NCBI RefSeq assembly: GCF_008801815.1 | Contig: NZ_VZOX01000001.1 | Reading direction: 5' to 3' (one strand) | Source of the DNA: Edwardsiella anguillarum | GTDB lineage: Bacteria > Pseudomonadota > Gammaproteobacteria > Enterobacterales > Enterobacteriaceae | Length of the DNA: 64,000 bases | The notes under the pieces: model-generated | Seen by the model: the letters and a program-made list of their open reading frames with translations, nothing else | Told to the model about the DNA's origin: nothing | The model's database searches: none | Position numbers and translations under genes: made by a program | Shown: positions 18,376 to 27,383 of the stretch, piece after piece | Numbering within the stretch: position 1 is the first letter of the stretch | Layout: every line of letters begins with the position of its first letter

Positions 18376-18672
18376 TTAGCGCAGGCCCAGCTGGAAAATC
18401 AGCGTCTCGGCCTGACAGCAGAACAGGAAATCGATGTTCAGCTCGAAGCCCTGCGCATTCTGCGCAATGCTGCTGGTGATCTGGCACGGCTCGGACGCGA
18501 CGGACTGCGCCTTTTCAGTCAGCTGAGCCAGCATCGCCTGAGCCTCATCCTGGCTGGCAAATAGATGACGGTAAGATGCGGTGCAGTCGGTATTGTCCAT
18601 CACGGTACCTACGTCTACACAACAGCATGCCGCGGTTTCAGTCGCGCTGCATTTATTGATTGCATCGGTCAT
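18376..18672 (-). CDS. yfcZ: DUF406 family protein YfcZ
   Basis: Small cytoplasmic protein of unknown function, 98 residues (E. coli YfcZ 94). Cysteine-rich N-terminus (AACCCVDVGTVMDNTDCTAS) and the family C-terminus ending EAQ-type AETLIFQLGLR. GGAGACAAG lies upstream of the ATG. In E. coli it precedes fadI-fadJ on one transcript; here a strong terminator follows it and the fad genes are missing, so it stands alone. Confidence 0.92.
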   Translation of the reverse strand: MTDAINKCSATETAACCCVDVGTVMDNTDCTASYRHLFASQDEAQAMLAQLTEKAQSVASEPCQITSSIAQNAQGFELNIDFLFCCQAETLIFQLGLR

Positions 18673-18970
18673 TTCGCTTGTCTCCTCAGTGGGGCAACCG
18701 CCCCGATAGTCGTGCCAATGATGATCTGGCTCAAAAAACAGGATATTTACGCTTATTTTACCTCGCCCGCCTTTTTCACACTAGCGCCAGGAGAGCGGAA
18801 TTACGCATCGCGCCAAAATCGCGTAATCTCCACGGTTTGCGGCGTTTTTTCACCTATATTCACCCAGCAAGGTAATAATCTTACAACAAAAATAACAAAT
18901 TAAAAACATCAACCCCATGAAATCAAAGAACAATATTGCAACATTCAGCCATCGTCCCGCGCCGATACGG

Positions 18971-18987
18971 CACTGGTCTGATTTGTT
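18971..18987. promoter_or_regulatory. Probable FadR operator of fadL
   Basis: CACTGGTCTGATTTGTT matches the enterobacterial FadR core (CTGGTCNGAC--GTT) at nearly all conserved positions. Its right half overlaps the -35 hexamer of the fadL promoter, which fits repression by FadR relieved by long-chain acyl-CoA. It lies in the 397-bp yfcZ-fadL intergenic region, which has no other gene that I can support. Confidence 0.75.
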
Positions 18988-19010
18988 AGGCCGCCGCTCC
19001 CCCCTACAAT
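18983..19010 (+). promoter_or_regulatory. Predicted fadL promoter
   Basis: TTGTTA (18983-18988) and TACAAT (19005-19010) with a 16-bp spacer. Transcription would start near 19017, giving a leader of about 53 nt before the fadL ATG at 19070. Confidence 0.6.
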
Positions 19011-19069
19011 CCGCGCTCCTTGTTACGACGTGTAACATTGTTTAAAAAAAGTTCTACGAGGCTTCGGAT

Positions 19070-20386
19070 ATGCGCCAGAAAAAACTGTTTACTCGATCGG
19101 CGTTAGCCGCGGCGGTAGCACTACTCTCTTCCAACGTCAACGCGGCGGGTTTTCAGCTCAATGAATTCTCCGCGGCCGGACTGGGCCGGGCCTTCTCCGG
19201 CGAAGGGGCCATGATCGACACGCCGGCCTCCGCCAGCCGCAACCCGGCCGTGCTGAGCACCTTCGACCGTCCGGCGATCTCCGTCGGCGGCATTTATATC
19301 GATCCGGGCGTCGATATCACCGGAACCTCGCCGACCGGTCAGAGCCTGAACGCGCACAACATCGCCCCGAGCGCGCTGATCCCCAACCTGCACTACGTGC
19401 AGCCGCTGAACGATCGCTGGTCCATCGGCGCCTCCGCCACCAGCAACTACGGCCTGGCCACCGATTTTAGCGATAACTACACCGCCGGCGCCTTTGGCGG
19501 CACCACCGATCTGATGACCGCCAACTTTAACCTGAGCACCGCCTACCGCCTCAACCAGCAGCTGAGCTTCGGCTTAGGCGTCAACGCGGTATACGCCAAG
19601 GCGAAGATCGATCGCTATGCCGGCGATCTGCCGCAGATGCTGGCCCCCAAGCTGCCGCAGCCGTATCGGTCAATGGCCATGAACATTCCCGCCGACACCC
19701 AGATCGCCGATCTGAAAGGCCACGCCTGGGGCTACGGCTGGAACGCCGGGATCCTGTTCCAGGTAGACGAGCGTAACCGCTACGCCCTGACCTACCGTTC
19801 AGAGGTAAAGCTCGACTTTAAAGGCGACTACAGCAGCGCCCTGCCCGCTAACCTGAACCCGATCCTGGGCGTCATCGGCCTGCCGATGGGCAGCAGCGGC
19901 CAAGTCATTCCGGGCAAGCTGAGCATGACCCTGCCGGCGATGCTAGAGGTCTCCGGCTATAACCGCGTGGCGCCGCAGTGGGCTATCCACTACAGCCTGG
20001 CCTATACCACCTGGAGCCAGTTTAAAGAGCTGAAGGCCACCAATAACAGCAACGATACCCTGTTCCAGAAGGATGAGCAGTTCCACGACGCCTACCGTAT
20101 GGCGCTGGGGGCCACCTACTACTATGACGATAGCTGGACCTTCCGCGGCGGCGTAGCATTTGACGCGACGCCGGTGCCGGCCGAGCACCGCTCTATCTCC
20201 ATTCCGGATCAGAACCGCGCCTGGCTGAGCGGCGGCTTCAGCTACGCCTTTAACCGCGATCTCTCCGTGGACGTCGGCGCCTCCTATATGCACGGCTCCC
20301 ACGTTGACTTCAAGGAAGGTCCCTATACCTTCCGCTCCGTCGGTAAGGCCTGGCTGTACGGCGCTAACCTGAACTACGCCTTCTAA
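19070..20386 (+). CDS. fadL: Long-chain fatty acid outer-membrane transporter FadL
   Basis: Fourteen-stranded outer-membrane barrel that takes up long-chain fatty acids by lateral diffusion. It has 438 residues; signal peptide residues 1-25 (ending NVNA), mature start AGFQLNEFSAAGLGRAFSGEGA as in other FadL proteins, with the NPA(V/L) hatch motif and a C-terminal aromatic F. It is preceded by a FadR-like operator and followed by a strong terminator. Its presence shows that fatty acid import is retained although fadIJ is absent from this locus. Confidence 0.97.
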   Translation: MRQKKLFTRSALAAAVALLSSNVNAAGFQLNEFSAAGLGRAFSGEGAMIDTPASASRNPAVLSTFDRPAISVGGIYIDPGVDITGTSPTGQSLNAHNIAPSALIPNLHYVQPLNDRWSIGASATSNYGLATDFSDNYTAGAFGGTTDLMTANFNLSTAYRLNQQLSFGLGVNAVYAKAKIDRYAGDLPQMLAPKLPQPYRSMAMNIPADTQIADLKGHAWGYGWNAGILFQVDERNRYALTYRSEVKLDFKGDYSSALPANLNPILGVIGLPMGSSGQVIPGKLSMTLPAMLEVSGYNRVAPQWAIHYSLAYTTWSQFKELKATNNSNDTLFQKDEQFHDAYRMALGATYYYDDSWTFRGGVAFDATPVPAEHRSISIPDQNRAWLSGGFSYAFNRDLSVDVGASYMHGSHVDFKEGPYTFRSVGKAWLYGANLNYAF

Positions 20387-20407
20387 TCGCGACGCCGTCA
20401 GACATCG

Positions 20408-20432
20408 AGCGCCCCTGTGGGGCGCTTTTTTT
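20408..20432 (+). terminator. fadL terminator
   Basis: AGCGCCCC (20408-20415), loop TGT, GGGGCGCT (20419-20426) and seven T. Strong intrinsic terminator 22 bp after the fadL stop. The remaining 200 bp up to the mlaA terminator hold no gene I can support. Confidence 0.92.
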
Positions 20433-20630
20433 ATCTCTGCGCCCACGACGGCCCGGAAAGCCACCGCCGCACGATGAGGGCGATAGCGCGCCGATCGTCC
20501 CGGCAAAAGGCGGCCGGTACGGCAACGCTCGGCGGCGTCCGTGGGTATGGTAAGGGAGAAGGCGGTGGGACGCCAAAGCGGGAGCGGTCGCCGCGAGGAA
20601 GTCGACGCGCGCGGCGGCGCTGCAGAGATA

Positions 20631-20656
20631 AAAAAACGGGCGCCCGCCGGACGCCC
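20631..20656 (-). terminator. mlaA terminator
   Basis: On the minus strand GGGCG (20656-20652) pairs with CGCCC (20642-20638) around a GC-rich loop and is followed by G and a T run (complement of 20631-20636). It begins 15 bp after the mlaA stop. Confidence 0.7.
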
Positions 20657-20670
20657 ACGCAGCCTATGCC

Positions 20671-21438
20671 TCAGTTAGCCGAGTCGATATCTTTCAAATC
20701 GTCCTGGATCGCCTGCGCATTGGGGTTGGTCTCCTGCTGAACCTGACCGCCGTTGACCAGGAAGTCATTGTACTGGAAGTAAGCCTCGCGTACCGTGATG
20801 TACGGATCGGGCGAGTTGCGCAGCAGGCCGTCGGAGTCCAGCAGCTGGGCCCGGGTTTCAATCCCCTCCAGCGCCCACTTACCGGCCGACATCCAGAAGG
20901 TCAGCCACCCCAGCGGCGGATAGAGGTAATCCACCGAATCGCCCCCCTCCTGGCGCAGGGTAAAGCTGCCGTAGCCCGGCAGCACCACGTAGGGGCCGTA
21001 GGGGATATGGTAGTAGCCCAGCGTACTGCCGAAGCGCTGTGGATCCTGCTTGCCCAGCTTGTCAGGGTTGGCCATCGCCGCAACGTCGATCAGCCCGCCC
21101 ATCCCCAGCGTCGTGTTGAGGAAGAAGCGGTTAAAGTGACGGAAGCCGTCATAGATCCGCCCCTCGGCAAAGCTGTTCACCATGCTGGCCGGCTCCGCCA
21201 GGTTAACGAAGAAATTCATCAATCCGTTACGCGCAGGGCGGGGAACATAGTCACGCCATACCACGGCCACCGGCCGCACCAGGTAGGGGTCAAGGTAGTC
21301 ATAGTTCACGCTGAACATGGCCCGGTTAAAGCCCTCCAGCGGATCCGATCGCCCCTGTGTATCGTGCGGGGAAGATCCCGTGGCACAGCCGGCCAATACC
21401 ACGCTTGCCAGGGCCACCCCCGCCAGACGATATTTCAT
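20671..21438 (-). CDS. mlaA: Outer-membrane phospholipid-asymmetry lipoprotein MlaA
   Basis: Outer-membrane lipoprotein (VacJ) that removes mislocalised phospholipids from the outer leaflet and passes them to MlaC for return to the inner membrane. It has 255 residues; lipobox LAGC with Cys18, then DPLEGFNRAMF, the conserved family start, and the central NFFVNLAEP and FGSTLGYYHIPYGPYVVLPGYG segments. GGAGTG lies before the ATG. Convergent with fadL; the order fadL-mlaA is as in E. coli. Confidence 0.96.
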   Translation of the reverse strand: MKYRLAGVALASVVLAGCATGSSPHDTQGRSDPLEGFNRAMFSVNYDYLDPYLVRPVAVVWRDYVPRPARNGLMNFFVNLAEPASMVNSFAEGRIYDGFRHFNRFFLNTTLGMGGLIDVAAMANPDKLGKQDPQRFGSTLGYYHIPYGPYVVLPGYGSFTLRQEGGDSVDYLYPPLGWLTFWMSAGKWALEGIETRAQLLDSDGLLRNSPDPYITVREAYFQYNDFLVNGGQVQQETNPNAQAIQDDLKDIDSAN

Positions 21439-21454
21439 AATTCACTCCATCAAC

Positions 21455-21476
21455 AAGAACGCCCCTTTACGGGGCG
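21455..21476 (-). terminator. Possible terminator of the ccm operon
   Basis: Minus-strand CGCCCC (21476-21471), loop of five, GGGGCG (21465-21460) followed by TTCTTG. The U tract is short, so termination is uncertain. It lies 32 bp after the ccmI stop. Confidence 0.45.
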
Positions 21477-21507
21477 CCCTTCACTGCCTTACGCGCCGCT
21501 CAGCCGC

Positions 21508-22725
21508 CTAAGGCGCCTGACGGCTAAGGGTTATCGCCACCGTTTTACCGCTAGTATAGGGTAAAACTGCACTTTCTCCGAACACATCGCTCTGTCCGTC
21601 AGCCCCCCCCGCGCCCGGCGGCACCACCCGCGCTCGTATGGAAAACTGCGCCAGCGAAGAGAGCAGCCGCTCCGGCATCATCGCATCGCCGTCTGACAGG
21701 GTCACCGACTGCGGGAAATGGCCCAGCGGCAACCGTTTTACCGCCACCGGTAGCGGGCTATTGCCGTCGGTCAGGGTGATCATCAGCTGGCTGCCGGACG
21801 GCAGCTGGCGCTCCAGCGCCGGATCCATGCTGATATCGACCCGCACCTGTGCCGCGTCGATCCCCGCCTGCACCCGCGCCTGCGCAATGCTGCGCTCGAT
21901 CATATCGCGGCGCCGATCGTCCGGCGGCAGCAGCTTCAGCATCATCTCCCAGGCGCCGATCGCCTGACGAAACTCACCCTGCTCGAAGGCGTTAAACGCC
22001 AGCAGGCTCAGCACCCGGGTATTCTGGTGATCCTGGCTGAGCAGACGGCGCAGCAGCGCGGCGGCGTCGCGGTTATCCTGCTCATCGCTGGAACGCGTCA
22101 GCACCTCGGCGTAGCCCAGTGCCACCTCAGGCTCGCCGGGGGCCAGTTTATAGGCGTGGGCAAACGCCTGCGTGGCCGTCGTTGCGTTATTCAGCGCCAT
22201 CCCGATCCGCCCCAGCATCACCCAGTCCGCCACATTGTCCGGATGCGACTGCAGCTCGGTGCGCAGCCCCAGCCCCAGGCGCGTCAGCTCCTCGCGATCC
22301 AGCGGCTTCTGATCTTCGTGCATCACCCGCTCGCGCAGCTGCGGCAGCTGCGTCATCACCCGCCGCCACTCGGCCACCTGACTCCAGCCGCCGGTTTTCA
22401 GATAGAAGCCCAGCGACAGCCCCACCAGCACCAGCACGCCCGGCAGCAGCGCCCAGCGCCCGATCGGCTGAGCGCGCTGCTCCGCCTGCTTCGGCACGTC
22501 ATTCAGCAGGTTATGCTGCAGATCCGTCAGCATCTCTGCGTGCCCCTCGACCAGCCCCTGCGCCTCATCCTGCTCCAGCTCACGCAGACGCTGATGATAC
22601 AGCTGGGTATTCAGGCGATCGCGATCCGCCCCGTCATCGCCGCGCGGCGTACGCAGCGCCGGGATCAAAAACAGCGCTGCGGCGGCGGCCAGCAGCAGTA
22701 TCACTATCAGCCAAAAGGTTATCAT
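21508..22725 (-). CDS. ccmI: Cytochrome c maturation protein CcmI (TPR)
   Basis: Apocytochrome c chaperone that presents haem-binding peptides to the CcmF/CcmH ligation complex. It has 405 residues: two membrane segments (about 4-23 and 92-110) around a cytoplasmic loop, then a periplasmic TPR region (about 155-275, PDNVADWVMLGRIGMALNNATTA) and a C-terminal beta domain. The ATG overlaps the ccmH stop by 4 bp. In E. coli K-12 this part is fused to CcmH in one protein; here it is a separate gene. Confidence 0.93.
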   Translation of the reverse strand: MITFWLIVILLLAAAAALFLIPALRTPRGDDGADRDRLNTQLYHQRLRELEQDEAQGLVEGHAEMLTDLQHNLLNDVPKQAEQRAQPIGRWALLPGVLVLVGLSLGFYLKTGGWSQVAEWRRVMTQLPQLRERVMHEDQKPLDREELTRLGLGLRTELQSHPDNVADWVMLGRIGMALNNATTATQAFAHAYKLAPGEPEVALGYAEVLTRSSDEQDNRDAAALLRRLLSQDHQNTRVLSLLAFNAFEQGEFRQAIGAWEMMLKLLPPDDRRRDMIERSIAQARVQAGIDAAQVRVDISMDPALERQLPSGSQLMITLTDGNSPLPVAVKRLPLGHFPQSVTLSDGDAMMPERLLSSLAQFSIRARVVPPGAGGADGQSDVFGESAVLPYTSGKTVAITLSRQAP

Positions 22726-23225
22726 CGCGGCTCTCCGTCATGCTCTTGGTTAAGCAAGCGCCGCAGGCGCTGCCGCTCGGCCTCGCTCAGGTCAGCCTGC
22801 GCCGCCTCGCTATCGCGCTGTGCCGTGCGCGCCGGACGGCGACGGGCCAGACGCACCAGCACCCATCCGCCGCCCAGGATCGCCAGCAGCGGCCCGATCC
22901 ACAGGATCAGGGTCGCCGGCGTCACCGGCGGCTCATAGGTCACAAAGTTGCCGTAGCGCGCCACCATATAGTCCACCACCTGTTGCTGGTTATAGCCCTG
23001 CTGCATCAGCTCATACACCTTCTGGCGCATGTCCGAGGCGATGATGGCGTTGGAGTCGGCAATGCTGTTGTTCTGACACTTGGGGCAGCGCAGCTGCTCC
23101 GTCAGCTCGCGATACTGCTGCTCCTGCGCCTCGCTGGTAAAGTTGTAGGTGTCGATCACCGCCGCCCACAGGACGCCCGGCAGCAGCAGTCCCAGCGCCA
23201 GCAACGCGCCGCGTAACCCCTTCAT
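22722..23225 (-). CDS. ccmH: Cytochrome c maturation thiol-disulfide protein CcmH
   Basis: Membrane-anchored periplasmic thioredoxin-pathway protein that keeps apocytochrome CXXCH cysteines reduced. ATG at 23225 has GGGAGG upstream and overlaps the ccmG stop by 4 bp; a longer frame (to 23252) is rejected. It has 167 residues with signal peptide 1-21, the active motif LRCPKCQ (Cys47, Cys50), the conserved NNSIADSNA, and a C-terminal membrane helix (WIGPLLAILGGGWVLV). Confidence 0.95.
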   Translation of the reverse strand: MKGLRGALLALGLLLPGVLWAAVIDTYNFTSEAQEQQYRELTEQLRCPKCQNNSIADSNAIIASDMRQKVYELMQQGYNQQQVVDYMVARYGNFVTYEPPVTPATLILWIGPLLAILGGGWVLVRLARRRPARTAQRDSEAAQADLSEAERQRLRRLLNQEHDGEPR

Positions 23226-23776
23226 GATTGACCTCCCTGATATTTCAGCCACAGCGGCTCAATCTCTTCCTTCCAGACCCGCTCATTCAGATCGCCGGCG
23301 TGGCGATAGCGAATAATGCCGTTACCGTCGATCAGGAAGGTCTCCGGCGCGCCGTATACCCCCAGATCCAGCCCCAGCATGCCGTCGCCGTCATACAGGC
23401 TCAGCGCATAGGGGTTCCCCAGCTCGTTCAGCCATTTGATCGCCTTCTGCCGATCGTCCTTGTAGTTCAGGCCGACCACCCTGATCCCGCGCGCCGCCAG
23501 GGTATTCAGATACTGATGTTCGGCATAGCAGGTCGGACACCAGGTGGCCCATACGTTCAGCAGCAGCGGCTTGCCGTCGTGCAGCACCGACTGGCTATAG
23601 GTTTTGCCCGGCGTATCCAGCGAGGCGAGGCGGAACGCCGGCACCGGTTTGCCGATCAGCGCCGATTCCAGCATCGTGGGATCTTCGCCGCTGGCGTTGC
23701 GCTGTAGCTGGATCAGAAACGCCAGCACCAGCAGTAAGAACAGCGCCAGCGGAATAAAAAGCAGTTTACGGTTCAT
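23222..23776 (-). CDS. ccmG: Thiol:disulfide interchange protein CcmG (DsbE)
   Basis: Membrane-anchored periplasmic thioredoxin that reduces apocytochrome c or CcmH. ATG at 23776 overlaps the ccmF stop by 4 bp and gives 184 residues (E. coli DsbE 185) starting MNRKLLFIPLALF; the upstream extension is not supported. One N-terminal membrane anchor (about 6-23), active site WCPTC (Cys80, Cys83), and the family GVYGAPETFLIDGNGIIRYR region. Confidence 0.96.
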   Translation of the reverse strand: MNRKLLFIPLALFLLLVLAFLIQLQRNASGEDPTMLESALIGKPVPAFRLASLDTPGKTYSQSVLHDGKPLLLNVWATWCPTCYAEHQYLNTLAARGIRVVGLNYKDDRQKAIKWLNELGNPYALSLYDGDGMLGLDLGVYGAPETFLIDGNGIIRYRHAGDLNERVWKEEIEPLWLKYQGGQS

Positions 23777-25740
23777 GCCGTTTTCTTCTCCTGAGCATCC
23801 TTGGCGCGGCGCGCGCTGCGATAGCGCGGATCCAGCATACACAGCAGCCCGCCGATCGACATCAGCACGCCGCCGTACCAGATCCAGCGGACAAAGGGTT
23901 TGTAGTACAGCCGGACGGCCCAGGCGCCGTCATCCAGCTCCTCGCCCAGCGCGGCATACAGATCCCGCGTCAGGCCGCCGTCCACCGCCGCCTCGGTCAT
24001 CATGCTGCGCGCATTGGTATAGAAACGCTTCTCGGCGCGCAGCGTAGTCTCCGGCCTGCCGTTACGCAGCACGTCGATCAGCGCCTCGCCGCCGCTGTAG
24101 TTCGGGCCGCTGATCTCATGCACATCGCGGAAGACAAAGCGGTAGTCGCGGATCTCCAGGCTGTCGCCGGACTTCATCCGCACGTCGCGCTCAATGCTGT
24201 AGTTCTGGCTGAAGGCAATGCCGATCACCGTCACCGCCACCCCGAGGTGGGCCAGCACCATCCCCCACTGGCTGCGCGACAGCTTGCCTAGCCCGCGCCA
24301 GAAACCGTCGCGGTGAGTTGCCCGCTGGTACAGCTCCACCAGCGTCAGCACCCCCACCCACAGCGCCATCAGCAGCCCCAGCACCGTCATGGCCACGATA
24401 CGATCCTGCAGCAGCCACGGCAGCAGCAGCGCCAGCGCCACGCTGATCACCAGCGCGGCCAGCAGCGGCGTGCGCAGGCGGCCCAGCGTATCGCGGCGCC
24501 AGCGCACCAGGGGGCCGACGCCCAGCAGCAGGGCGAACGGCACCATCAGATAGGTGAACATGGTATTGAAGAACGGCTCGCCGATGGAGATGCTGCCTAG
24601 CCCCAGCTGCTTGTGCACCAGCGGCAGCAGCGTTCCCAGCAGCACCACCAGCGTCGCGGCCACCAGCAGCACGTTGTTCCCCAGCAGCAGCGTCTCGCGG
24701 GAGAACAGCTCATGGCGGGTGTGACTGCGCACCTGACCGCCGCGCAGCGCATACAGCAGCAGCGAACCGCCGATCACCACCACCAGGTAGGCCAGGATAA
24801 ACATGCCGCGCGCCGGATCGGAGGCGAAGGCGTGGACGGAGACCAGCACCCCGGAGCGCACCAGGAAGGTGCCCAGCAGGCACAGGGAGAAGGAGGTGAT
24901 GGCCAGCAGCACTGTCCAGGCCTTAAAGGTGCCGCGCTTCTCGGTGACGGCCAGCGAATGCAGCAGGGCGGTACCGGTCAGCCAGGGCATCAGGGAGGCG
25001 TTCTCCACCGGATCCCAGAACCACCAGCCGCCCCAGCCCAGCTCATAGTAGGCCCAGAACGACCCCAGCACGATCCCCAGCGTCAGAAACACCCAGGCGG
25101 CCATGGTCCAGGGGCGAGACCAGCGCGCCCAGGCGGTATCCAGGCGCCCGGCCATCAGCGAGGCGATGGCAAACGCGAAGGCCACGGAAAAACCGACGTA
25201 GCCCATGTACAGCAGCGGCGGGTGGAAGATCAGCCCCACGTCCTGCAGCAGCGGGTTCAGATCCCGCCCGTCAATGGGAAAGCCCGGCAGCGTGCGAATA
25301 AACGGATTGGAGGTCAGCAGGATAAACAGCAGGAAGCCGATGTTGATCATCCCCATCACCGACAGCACCCGCGCGACCGAATCCAGCGGCATGCGACGAC
25401 TCAGCAGCGATACCGCCAGCGTCCACCAGCTGAGCAGCATCACCCACAGCAGCAGCGACCCCTCATGGGAGCCCCAGGTCGCGGCGATCCGGAAGTAGAC
25501 CGGCAGCTGCGAGTTGGAGTTGGCCGCCACGTAGGCCACGCTAAAGTCATTGGCGATAAAGGCATACACCAGGCAAATAAAGGCCAGGGTGATGGCGGCG
25601 AACAGCCCAAAGGCCAGCGGCCGCGCCAGCGCCATCATGCGCAGATCGCCGCGCGCCGCGCCCCAGCAGGGGTAGACGCTGAGCAGCACGGAAAGCGCCA
25701 GCGCCAGCGACAGTAAAAAGTTACCGATCTCTGGGATCAT
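23773..25740 (-). CDS. ccmF: Cytochrome c haem lyase subunit CcmF
   Basis: Polytopic inner-membrane haem-handling protein that takes haem from holo-CcmE and attaches it to apocytochrome c. It has 655 residues (E. coli 647) with many membrane helices, the tryptophan-rich haem-binding WGGWWFWDPVE motif, and the conserved TWGSHEGSLLLW region. The start overlaps the ccmE stop and the stop overlaps ccmG, each by 4 bp. Confidence 0.97.
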   Translation of the reverse strand: MIPEIGNFLLSLALALSVLLSVYPCWGAARGDLRMMALARPLAFGLFAAITLAFICLVYAFIANDFSVAYVAANSNSQLPVYFRIAATWGSHEGSLLLWVMLLSWWTLAVSLLSRRMPLDSVARVLSVMGMINIGFLLFILLTSNPFIRTLPGFPIDGRDLNPLLQDVGLIFHPPLLYMGYVGFSVAFAFAIASLMAGRLDTAWARWSRPWTMAAWVFLTLGIVLGSFWAYYELGWGGWWFWDPVENASLMPWLTGTALLHSLAVTEKRGTFKAWTVLLAITSFSLCLLGTFLVRSGVLVSVHAFASDPARGMFILAYLVVVIGGSLLLYALRGGQVRSHTRHELFSRETLLLGNNVLLVAATLVVLLGTLLPLVHKQLGLGSISIGEPFFNTMFTYLMVPFALLLGVGPLVRWRRDTLGRLRTPLLAALVISVALALLLPWLLQDRIVAMTVLGLLMALWVGVLTLVELYQRATHRDGFWRGLGKLSRSQWGMVLAHLGVAVTVIGIAFSQNYSIERDVRMKSGDSLEIRDYRFVFRDVHEISGPNYSGGEALIDVLRNGRPETTLRAEKRFYTNARSMMTEAAVDGGLTRDLYAALGEELDDGAWAVRLYYKPFVRWIWYGGVLMSIGGLLCMLDPRYRSARRAKDAQEKKTA

Positions 25741-26228
25741 GATGGATTTCCGCCCCGTTGCTCTGCGCCCGACGCGGGCTGGTGATGGTTCTCTTTCATC
25801 GCTTCCTCGATCTCCGGCGGGGTGTATTTCTCATCATGCTTGGCCAGCACCTCTCTGGCCTGGATGACGTTGCCCGGCGCCAGCACCCCCTGGGCGACCA
25901 CCCCCTGCCCTTCACGGAACAGGTCCGGCAGAATGCCGTTATAGGTCACCTCGACCGCCCCGCGGGCGTCATACAGCTTGAAGCTCACCTTCAAACTATC
26001 AGCGTCGCGCTGCACCGAGCCGGGCATCACCATGCCGCCGATGCGCAGGCGCTGGCCCACCTCCGGCTTCTCATGCTGCGCCCCTTTCCCCATGATGATT
26101 TCACCGGGGGTGTAGAACAGATCGATGTTGGCGCGCAGGGCATACAGCACCAGCGAGACCGTGACGGCCAGCCCCAGCAATACGCCCACGGCCAGGTATA
26201 AACGGTGTTTACGTCGTGAATTCATCAT
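25737..26228 (-). CDS. ccmE: Haem chaperone CcmE
   Basis: Periplasmic haem chaperone that binds haem covalently through a histidine and carries it from CcmC to CcmF. It has 163 residues: membrane anchor (about 8-30) and a beta-barrel domain, with the haem histidine in the motif VLAKHDEKYTPPE followed by a flexible tail. ATG at 26228 overlaps the ccmD stop by 4 bp. Confidence 0.96.
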   Translation of the reverse strand: MMNSRRKHRLYLAVGVLLGLAVTVSLVLYALRANIDLFYTPGEIIMGKGAQHEKPEVGQRLRIGGMVMPGSVQRDADSLKVSFKLYDARGAVEVTYNGILPDLFREGQGVVAQGVLAPGNVIQAREVLAKHDEKYTPPEIEEAMKENHHQPASGAEQRGGNPS

Positions 26229-26458
26229 ACGGGCTCACTCTCCCTGTTATCGTCATCCGCGGCCTGCTGCGCCCGGCGTATCCGCTGTTCCCGCGCCTGA
26301 TGACGGCGGATCTCGCCGAACAGCGCGCGCCGGCGCAGGCGGGTATGCAGCACCAGTCCCAGCAGCGGCAGCAGCGTCAGCGCAACCGACAGCCAGACAT
26401 AGAAGGCGTAGCCGCCCATCGCAAAAAACGCCTGCCAGGAATCAAAGAACGGTGTCAT
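26225..26458 (-). CDS. ccmD: Haem exporter accessory protein CcmD
   Basis: Small single-span protein that helps to release holo-CcmE from the CcmABC complex. It has 77 residues: FFAMGGYAFYVW family start, one membrane helix (about 18-37), and a basic cytoplasmic tail. It overlaps ccmC and ccmE by 4 bp on each side. Confidence 0.94.
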   Translation of the reverse strand: MTPFFDSWQAFFAMGGYAFYVWLSVALTLLPLLGLVLHTRLRRRALFGEIRRHQAREQRIRRAQQAADDDNRESEPV

Positions 26459-27207
26459 TGCGGGCGCCTCCCTCGCGAAGCCGGCGACGGCAGCAGCGCG
26501 GCGACCCAGGGGCGGTGCCGCTCCTGCTGCAGAATAAGGTTACGCAGACGCATCAGCGTCAGCGTGACAAAGAAAAACAGGAAGCCAAAGATGCTCAGCC
26601 GCAGCGGGGCGCGCATGCTGGGGTCGATGCTCTGCTGCATATTGCTGGACCCCTGGTGCAGCGTGTTCCACCACTCCACGGAAAAGTGGATGATCGGCAG
26701 GTTGACCACCCCGACCAGCACCAGAATGCCCGCGGCCCGCCCGGCGAGGCGGCGATCCTCAAAGGCGTTATACAGGGCGATCACCCCCAGGTAGAGGAAC
26801 AGCAGCACCAGCTCGGAGGTCAGGCGGGCGTCCCACACCCACCAGGTTCCCCACATCGGTTTCCCCCACGCCGATCCGGTCGCCAGCGCAATAAAGGTAA
26901 ACACCGCGCCGACCGGCGCCATGGCCGCGCCGACCAAATCTGCCATCTTCATCTGCCAGACCAGCCCGACAAAGGCCGCGACGGCCATACCCGCGTAGAT
27001 CCCCATCGACCAGATGGCCGCGGGAACGTGCAGGTACATAATGCGGTAGCTGTTACCCTGCTGATAGTCCGCCGGCGCAAAGCCGAAGCCCCAGATCAGG
27101 CCGGCCAGAAGAAACAGGATACCAAGCCCCCCCAGCCAGGGGGTCAGTCTGCCGCACAGCCGATAGAGCCGTTCCGGCATGGCAAGCTGATGAAGCCATT
27201 TCCACAT
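26455..27207 (-). CDS. ccmC: Haem transporter CcmC
   Basis: Inner-membrane haem-handling protein that loads haem onto CcmE. It has 250 residues, six membrane helices, and the WGTWWVWDARLT tryptophan motif flanked by histidines (MYLHVPAA and IIHFSVEWWNTLHQ). A 176-bp gap separates it from ccmB, much more than the few bases between the other ccm genes. Confidence 0.96.
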   Translation of the reverse strand: MWKWLHQLAMPERLYRLCGRLTPWLGGLGILFLLAGLIWGFGFAPADYQQGNSYRIMYLHVPAAIWSMGIYAGMAVAAFVGLVWQMKMADLVGAAMAPVGAVFTFIALATGSAWGKPMWGTWWVWDARLTSELVLLFLYLGVIALYNAFEDRRLAGRAAGILVLVGVVNLPIIHFSVEWWNTLHQGSSNMQQSIDPSMRAPLRLSIFGFLFFFVTLTLMRLRNLILQQERHRPWVAALLPSPASRGRRPQ

Positions 27208-27383
27208 AGCGATTGCTCACATATTGTTATGAATGGTCCGGGCTGACGCCCGGAATGATGAAAAGTCAGTCAAATTCGGCAGTTATATACAATAAACGCC
27301 GCAAATTTTGTCCTGCCGATAGCCCTAATATCAACACGGTTTTAGTTATCGCTGCATGCAAGAACCGGCCGATAACTGTCACC
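27208..27383 (-). other. Unusual 176-bp gap between ccmB and ccmC
   Basis: Non-coding as far as I can see, and AT-richer than the flanking genes. It contains a short inverted repeat CCGGGC...GCCCGG near 27239-27255. It might hold a secondary promoter for ccmC onward, but no hexamer pair with good spacing stands out. Confidence 0.5.

Noticed and set aside
24613..25716. 367-codon plus-strand frame opposite ccmF
   Set aside because: Gln/His/Arg-rich shadow of the high-GC ccmF gene, no start signal or family; the minus-strand gene is certain.
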